Below, piece by piece: positions 57,678 to 64,000 of a stretch of DNA of 64,000 bases (the first letter of the stretch is position 1; each line of letters starts with the position of its first letter). This DNA comes from Pseudoscleropodium purum. Its lineage: Eukaryota; Streptophyta; Bryopsida; Hypnales; Brachytheciaceae. The notes under the pieces are model-generated. The model searched no databases, was not told where the DNA came from, and worked only from the letters and a program-made list of their open reading frames with translations. The position numbers and the translations under genes were made by a program. The stretch is from the NCBI GenBank assembly GCA_963969395.1, contig OZ017805.1:5456001-5520000 (forward strand), read 5' to 3'.

Positions 57678-58234
57678 GTTATTGCAGATCTTTGTATCAA
57701 GGATGGAGGTCCATCTCCTAATCCATCGAGGCATCTATCTACCCCAAATAGAGATTTTAGTGCAGATTTGAGTAGGAAGGATTGTAAAAGGAAGATGTCT
57801 TTGAGTGCATTCAATGCAGCTCAGAGTCTTTGTATTGTTGACATGGCAAGGTCCTTGCCCTCCAAATCCATAAGAGATCAATCTTCACTGTCTTCTATAT
57901 CTATTTCTAGTCAAGCATTTCTTCAAGTCTTGAGGCGGTTGAATGACTCATGATTAATTAGAACTATAGATCCGTATATACACACATTGAATAGATTGCT
58001 ACCAAGGCCGCCTGCTCGAAGTGTTGCATCTCTTTTTTGTGATGGCATATCACAAAATGAGTGGAAGAGATAGAGGGAAGTAAATGACCTAATCAAGATC
58101 AAGAATGGAGCTCCTATCCTTAGTGCTAGCAAAAAATCTAGGCCATCGTGGCGCAAGGATATTTTTAGAGCGTATGCCAAGTTCAAAGCCTTAGAGGCAA
58201 AGAAGAGTAGTTCTTCTATCAAGAATAAGGGGTA
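57678..58234 (+). pseudogene. C-terminal segment of the transposon-like gene, two nonsense codons
   Basis: A single frame reads SADLSRKDCKRKMSLSAFNA, CIVDMARSLPSKSIRDQ, SQAFLQVLRRLNDS, stop (TGA 57951), IRTIDPYIHTLNRLLPRPPA, SLFCDGISQNEWKR, stop (TAG 58068), EVNDLIKIKNGAPIL and SWRKDIFRAYAKFKALEAKK. It ends at TAG 58232-58234. It is basic and may bind nucleic acid (inference). Confidence 0.45.
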
Positions 58235-59040
58235 GCCCATGGAATCTTGTTTAGGAATCAAGCAATTTCATTAACATTCATTTCTATTAATAAAATAGCC
58301 TTTCATCTATACAAAAAAATTTATAGTTTAGTTTAGTGCTTCATACAAACATAAATAGCCTCTACATTTTTATACAATTATAATTACCTACACTTAGGCT
58401 TTAGGAGAATCTAAGTAGGATTAATTTCTTATGAAGTGAATTATATATAGTTACAATTGAGATAAATTATTTCATATGTACATAGGTTCTCTAGTAAATT
58501 CATGTCCTTCATTGTAAAGTGAACCACTTATATAAATCGTACATATTTCTTGACCTCTCAATCATGTCTAATTATATTCTCTTGTTCCTTACATTTTCAA
58601 AATGTAATTTACTTTCATCTTTGTGTTTTCTTATAATTCAATATCCCTTAAATAATTGGCAATGGAGTGCCCATATTTATCTTTGCCTTCAAGGATAGAA
58701 GTACACTAATAGGAGCCACTAATAGTCATTAATTGATTTCTTTAGACAAAAGGTTTAGTACTTATTAGGCAATTTAATGGGCAGTTGAATGGGCAGCGGG
58801 ATGGACAATTTGTATTAATCAATATGTTAAAAATACTTGTCACCATGTCAACCCAAAGGAGTTGAACGCTTTTTTTTTAATTCTTCTTGCATGTTGGGGG
58901 CTCTCTCTAGAGTTCGAACCCGAGTTTGTCTTTAGGTGGTCTAGAATCTTGTCGTTGCCTCTCTTTGCATGGAGTTGATTTTTTGTTTTTGGAGTTCTAT
59001 GCGATGGACAATATAGGGATACATAGGAAGAGTTTAGGGA
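58235..59040. other. AT-rich intergenic DNA, no gene seen
   Basis: One weak palindrome (tttatctttgccttcaaggata, 58676-58697) is present. Otherwise featureless. Confidence 0.4.
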
Positions 59041-59926
59041 TGGAGGAAAAACAAATGTGCCAAGAGAGTTTAGGAAAGGATTTTGAGAAGAAGCTAAATA
59101 TCTAGTAAGAATTTAATATTCAAAGATGCAAAGAGGAGATTGCCTTGTACAATGGACAAACCAAGAGGTTTTTCTAAGAAGAAGTGGGATTAAATAGCAT
59201 AGGACCAAACCCTAAAGTAGCTGCCAAAGTTGCTTTCATCACCGACGCGAATGTGGAGGATCTATTTGCAAAGTGCACTAAACTATGCATAGCAAACACT
59301 TTCATAAATCTAGATGCAAGAAAGGACTTGATGGACCTTTACTCAAAGATTTAGAGATCTCAGTTGGTCACGAACAACAAATTTGTTGGTTGGTTGGTGA
59401 AGGGGTACATTGCTATTTTGAAAAAGAAGGTTAATTGGGCTTTGGTGGCTTCACCAACCGCTGTGGAGAAAGTAGACTGAGCACATTGATTCTTGCTTCG
59501 GCTCTTGAATCCAGAGTCTAGTGATGATGTAACTACTTTTGGCTTAAAGCTCAATATTTGCACATCTAAACAAGGATTAATGGTTGCAATATACGAGTGA
59601 TTGTCAAAGGAGAGGGAGTTGAGGTCAAGCCAAGGAGCACTTCATCAAGTTTAGGATTTAGAGATCTTTGCCCTTATGAGGTATCATCTAATGATTTGGA
59701 TGTAGTTCGGGGTGTTCGTGAAATTGAGAGTGAGCTTCTTCTAATTGCCACGATTAAAGTCAGATACATTGAGGTTGATTACAAGAAGATTTTAGATAGG
59801 CTTGTTGGAATCAAGTTCACCATGGATGATTGGAGACATACCACAAAGGAAGACGAAGAAAAAATTGGACAAGTCCAGTCAAACTTAGAGAGAGCTGCAA
59901 AGGCAGTTTTAGAGATGGAGTTGTAG
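59041..59926 (+). pseudogene. Decayed transposon-like protein with coiled coil (5' exon)
   Basis: One frame runs from about 59165 with a few stops: EEVGLNSIGPNPKVAAKVAF, ANVEDLFAKCTKLCIANTFI, NNKFVGWLVKGYIAILKKKV and SSDDVTTFGLKLNICTSKQG. A second frame is open at 59597-59926, DLCPYEVSSNDLDVVRGVRE, then a coiled coil ending GQVQSNLERAAKAVLEMEL. A probable donor (TAG/GTGGGT) follows directly at the end. Confidence 0.5.
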
Positions 59927-60055
59927 GTGGGTTTTACGATTTAGGTTTTTGCACATTTCCTTGTCCTTTGTTCATGTGGATCTATTAGGATTTAGGATTT
60001 AGCTTGAGGTTTTTATTTTGGCGCTCACTCTTGCACTGCTCTCTTTGTGTGTAGG

Positions 60056-60592
60056 TTAGTGGCATTTCCATGGGCTTAGTTGACCATAAAGACTTGGCAC
60101 AAAAATTAGTGATCCTCAAAGGTGACAAAGATTCTACGGAAAGAAAGTTAGATGTCTCTTGTTTTGTAGCAGAGTCTAGCCGAGATAGGGTGATGAAGGA
60201 GGTGGACATCTATTAAGCTATTGAAGAAGAGCAGATGAGAGCAGAATCAAATCTAGAAATTTTGAGGAGGGAGACTGTCAAAATGAAAAGACATGCTACT
60301 GTTGTGGAAGATCAACATCATGAGATGGAAAAAAGAGGAGGATTATCATTGTGGCCCAAGCTAGTGCTCCATCCAACAATGGCAGATGACCTACATCTAA
60401 ACACTATAACCTTGAAATTACATCCTTGCATTTTTTGCAACCAAGGTTACCCATATTTTGATGTTGTGATTGCTTCATACAAACATATTTTTCAAATCTT
60501 TGGTGCAGCTGACCTTGCCAAAGTGGACAATAGGTGCACTCACTGTGTAGAGATTTTTCATCCTTATTGGTGGCAGAACTTTGGCTTTTGAG
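60056..60592 (+). pseudogene. Coiled coil plus degenerate zinc-binding domain (3' exon)
   Basis: After an intron-like gap ending ttgtgtgtag/GTTAG (60055), the frame reads GLVDHKDLAQKLVILKGDKD, one stop, then RAESNLEILRRETVKMKRHA (coiled coil). A C-terminal domain follows with CIFCNQGYPYFDVVIASYKH, then FGAADLAKVDNRCTHCVEIF and HPYWWQNFGF. Cys pairs CxxC, a His, a second CxxC and a His suggest a RING- or PHD-like zinc-binding fold; one ligand near FGAA seems lost (a Cys is expected). The gene is dead. Such a domain in a transposon protein could act as an E3 ligase or DNA/chromatin-binding module (inference). Confidence 0.55.
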
Positions 60593-60921
60593 GTGCATAT
60601 CCAGGATTTGAAGAAGAGAAGGAGAGGTTGGATTTATCAACAAAAAAAGAAGTGCTGTAGCAATCTCTGAAACAGAATGGTAGTATTCATGTGATGAATT
60701 GTAAGCCTCGACCTTGTCTCATGTACTTACTACGTGATTGCTCCTCCTTTAGTTAACTTATGTTGTTTAGATTGCTTATGAGAAGGACATTTAATCTTCA
60801 CATAAGAACAGTTTAGTGCTTATGTTCTTGTCCCAAATTCAACACTGTGCTTTTACATAAACTTTTTCTACAAATGGTTTGTACAATGTGCCCAAGTACT
60901 TTATCATGACCACATGTTTTT

Positions 60922-63537
60922 CACTACAAAATAGTCACTCCGGACAAAAGTGACTTGAATGTGATATGGGGCCCTATAGTCATTCCGAACAAGTTATTGA
61001 ATGTGATTAGGACATTGTAATATCACCATCTACTTTGGGGGACAACACTAAACGAATGAAGATGAAAAGAGACCGTTGATGTGGAACAGGAAATTTTGGA
61101 AAAAATACAGGCAATTGTCCCTTTTTTGAGTAAATTTTACTGACATCATCCAACGTCAATAGTCATGTTTCAATCACGTTTTAGTCACGACCTTATCTTA
61201 TTCCAATTGAAGTGGACCTCCACGTCAGCAATATTTTAAGTCATTTTGTAATTGCATTTTAGTTGCATTTTAGTTGCGTTTTATTACTGTTGAATGACAT
61301 GTGCATAATCATTCTTCAGTTATCGAATTTGGAAAGTAGAGTCATTGTGTAGTTGCATGCGAGTGACAATTGATTCATTTCAAAGTTATGTATTTGTCAC
61401 CATTTTAATTTAGGCTTACGTAAAATAAACCACATATAGTACATCATATATATTACATATGCAATGTATGATACATAGTATGTCATACATAGTACATATG
61501 CAGTATATCATACATAGTACGTCATACATAGTACATATGCAATATATCATACATAGTACATCATACAAAATACACCATATATAACACATCATATGTATAC
61601 ACCCTATAGCATATTTCATACAAAATACACCACATATAACACATCATATGTATACACCCTATATTATATTTCATACAAAATACATTATATTTAACAACTA
61701 TGTTACATAGCTTCAAAGGCCACTTAATGTGAATATTACATATTGAGAAGACAAGATATTTATACAAGTGGGGTGGTAGGAGGTATGACAAATAATATGG
61801 GATATGTAAAACATAGGATTTATATTAAAATAAAATTTCAGACCACATTTAAGCATGGTTCATTGCCTTTTTCAAAAACTTGAAACTTAGAAAAATTGAG
61901 AAAACAAAAAATCTTTCATTTCTAAAAATTTGTTTGAGATTTCAAGCCTTAGATCTAAAGTTATAAAGCCGATGTTGTCCAGTTACCACAAAGCACAAAG
62001 GTCAAGGAGATCCTACTCATATCTACTTGTGTAGTAGTGTCTAAGTCACAATGGAGTTGCATGTCGATCTTCTTTAAGTCAATTTCTTGTTGCATGGCTT
62101 CAATGTGACTGAAATGTAGTGATGCAGAAGCCTTCTTTGTAGGATGCATGTGCACTTCGTCTCCTGAGAGTTGTTTATAGACGTATACATATATAAAATG
62201 TATGCTTCTATTGATAATTATGTCCAATAAACAACTCAAACCTAAGTAAACAACCCTACTTTGTTTATTTTGAAAAATAATGTTGAATTATTCAAATTGC
62301 ATACCACAATAACTTACTAATGTAACAATTTACCAAATAAATAACATGATGGATATGTCAATATAAAATTGAAGACTAAACTAGTAGATAATAAAATCAT
62401 TACAAGGATTTAACCTATTACTATAAGTGACACTAATTTTTCTAAATCACAATAATTTTAGTTATTATAGATTAAAATATTCTTGTAATGCACGACTTTC
62501 TACAAAAATGTATTTTTGAAAGGTGAAAATTAAATATTATGAAGTAATTTCCTAAATTCAAATTTTAAATTAAAAAAATCAAAATAATTAAAGTTTGAAA
62601 TGATTCTACAATAGAATTCCTTGACTTCAACTTTTGTTATACAATCTATATTCTAAAAGTTTCATAAAGTCAAATACATTTATTTTGAATAATACAAAGA
62701 TAAATATTTTAAGAAGGTAACTTTAAGATCTTTTAATTATTTTTTTAATTTTTCATATTTTGGAATTTTGGTAAAAAAAGTATTTCTACAACTATGATGA
62801 AGCAATTGCTTTCTTAATATTTAATATTTTGAAGTTTTATTTAAAAATAAAAATGGTTCTACAATTATGATAAAGATTCATTTGCACAATTTTATCAAAA
62901 TATATCACCTTCTTTTTCCCTCCCCTAGTCCCCTTAACTACACTCGTTTGTAACAAATATGCCAATCGCATTCCAATCAACAACACAATGCGGTTCTACT
63001 CGTTCGAGCAGAGGCGTATATTGAATTTTTTTCACAAACCACCTATGACCCTACTACAAGTAACAATAGAGTTGTATTCTTGTTGTGTCCTAATGCCCAA
63101 GTTCAATCTGCGTGACTTTATGTTACTACAACGTAACTGCGGGAAGTTGGCAACCTTGAATAGCAATAGGGAGCTAGCCACGTCATCACACTGCTTTCTA
63201 GATTAGCCACCCTAAATCCAATACTCAGTCGTGTATTAGTCAGCATGAGTCATGTTTAAGTGATATATGAGTGATGGAAAGTCATCTTCCATAACTGAGT
63301 TCTCTATACTGTTCTCTACGTTCTCCAATCAATAGTGCTATCAACGAGAAACTACGGATGAAAAACAAATGTTGTCGCTAGTTCATCTTGCAATCGCAAC
63401 TTCGATTGTAGAATGATTGGGACGCTATGGGTTGCAAAAACTTTTGGTGCAATTATGGAGGGACTAATCGCATTCTCGTCATGTCAAACACCCAATCACG
63501 TGTGCTTAGTCACATTTACCCCCAATCTCTTGTAGTG
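60922..63537. mobile_element. Probable non-autonomous CACTA element, 2.6 kb
   Basis: The left end is CACTACAAAATAGTCAC and the right end read inwards is CACTACAAGAGATTGGGGG. Near both ends, short motifs AGTCAC/GTGACT and related agtcatg/agtgat recur many times, as in the subterminal repeats of CACTA elements. Flanking trinucleotides are ttt and tta, so the 3-bp duplication is imperfect. No transposase is encoded. The interior has a minisatellite (61430-61690) and a stretch resembling one arm of the foldback family (61860-61965). Confidence 0.6.
61430..61690. repeat. AT-rich minisatellite (catacatagtacatatgca type)
   Basis: Two linked tandem patterns. Units of about 36-57 bp built on atgcaatatatcatacatag and tagtacgtcatacatagtac are followed by two and a half copies of a 57-bp unit (cacatcatatgtatacaccc, tatttcatacaaaatacacc). 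Cysteine- and tyrosine-rich ORFs over it are repeat translations. Confidence 0.85.
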
Positions 63538-64000
63538 TTAGAAGTATAGAAACATGTTGAAAATCATATTTCCTACTTCCAAGAAGACTTCTAACTCCAT
63601 TGGTAGGGACTACTACCAATTCCACTCAAATATTGAAATTTCTGCATATTTGTATAAATATTTGCTAAATGTTGTAAAACATTCGCAAAAAATAAATGCA
63701 AAGTTCTAATTATAGATGCACTCTTTGATCTTGTGAAAAAAATTATTACCAATTGGTGGATAGAGGAGACCACTATTTCTCCCAATTGTGAGGATGTCGT
63801 GAGGAAGTAGATTGCTTTGAGGTTGTACATGGAGCATGCAACCTATACCTTTAGGTTTCACAAGTCTGCTTTTCCAATATTAGTCAATAGGTATAGAGGT
63901 ATAGCAATTGTATTTTTTACACGTTTAAATTTAGGCTTTAATTTAGGTGCATATACTGAACTACTTGGCAAATGGTATGCATTACTTATTTACTAGACAC
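63538..64000. other. AT-rich intergenic DNA, no gene seen
   Basis: Short ORFs only (for example 63591-63830, minus strand). No features are supported up to the window edge. Confidence 0.4.

Noticed and set aside
61416..61791. Cys/Tyr-rich ORFs on the minus strand
   Set aside because: Translations of the AT-rich minisatellite (CMIYCICTMYDVL repeats).
1..64000. tRNA, rRNA or organellar gene content
   Set aside because: No cloverleaf, rRNA core or organelle gene sequences were recognised by eye. A dedicated scan was not possible.

Overview
The window looks like nuclear DNA of a land plant with a repeat-rich genome. The supporting signs are one intact ABCG half-transporter gene of the plant ABCG1/2/6/16/20 type with a GT-AG intron, CACTA-type elements with a TNP2-like transposase relic, a hAT-type MITE, plant-type TTTAGGG runs, and long AT-rich stretches without genes. 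A non-flowering lineage (bryophyte, lycophyte or fern) seems likely to me from the style of the transposon proteins, but this is only an inference.

Layout. 1-16 kb: a satellite of about 110 bp (3.25-15.5 kb) carrying two related ~3.3-3.5 kb LTR-like insertions; a third relative is cut by the left window edge. The copy at 4374-7669 is intact: perfect 5-bp target duplication, TG...CA ends, a TATA box and a 552-codon ORF, but no reverse transcriptase. 15.5-24.8 kb: relics and AT-rich DNA, with an (AT)n tract, a long inverted repeat (20.0-21.5 kb) and a 135-bp GC-rich hAT-type MITE with perfect ends and 8-bp duplication. 23.5-28.3 kb (+) and 41.05-45.8 kb (-): two decayed copies of one transposon family with a DUF7869-like protein, lying in inverted orientation on either side of the ABCG gene (31.35-33.88 kb). 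28.9-30.0 kb: a non-autonomous CACTA element containing a 340-bp foldback. 37.0-39.5 kb (-): a CACTA TNP2-like transposase relic. 40.06-40.41 kb: a second foldback of the same family. 48.8-60.7 kb (+): a long series of decayed transposon-like coding segments including an FCP1/NIF-type HAD phosphatase domain and a coiled-coil plus zinc-binding domain. 60.9-63.5 kb: a probable second CACTA element.

The most unusual signal is a family of 19-25 bp palindromes with core ATTATCCTCGA-N-TCGAGGATAAT, about 50 degenerate copies, found in tandem or singly in the 5' leaders and intron-like segments of otherwise different transposon-like genes (16.5, 23.5-24.3, 45.0-45.8, 50.3-50.8, 52.4-52.6, 54.0-54.2, 55.1-55.4, 57.2 kb). 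Apart from the ABCG gene and the 552-codon ORF, I see no gene likely to make a functional protein. All homology statements are by eye and from memory; no search was run.
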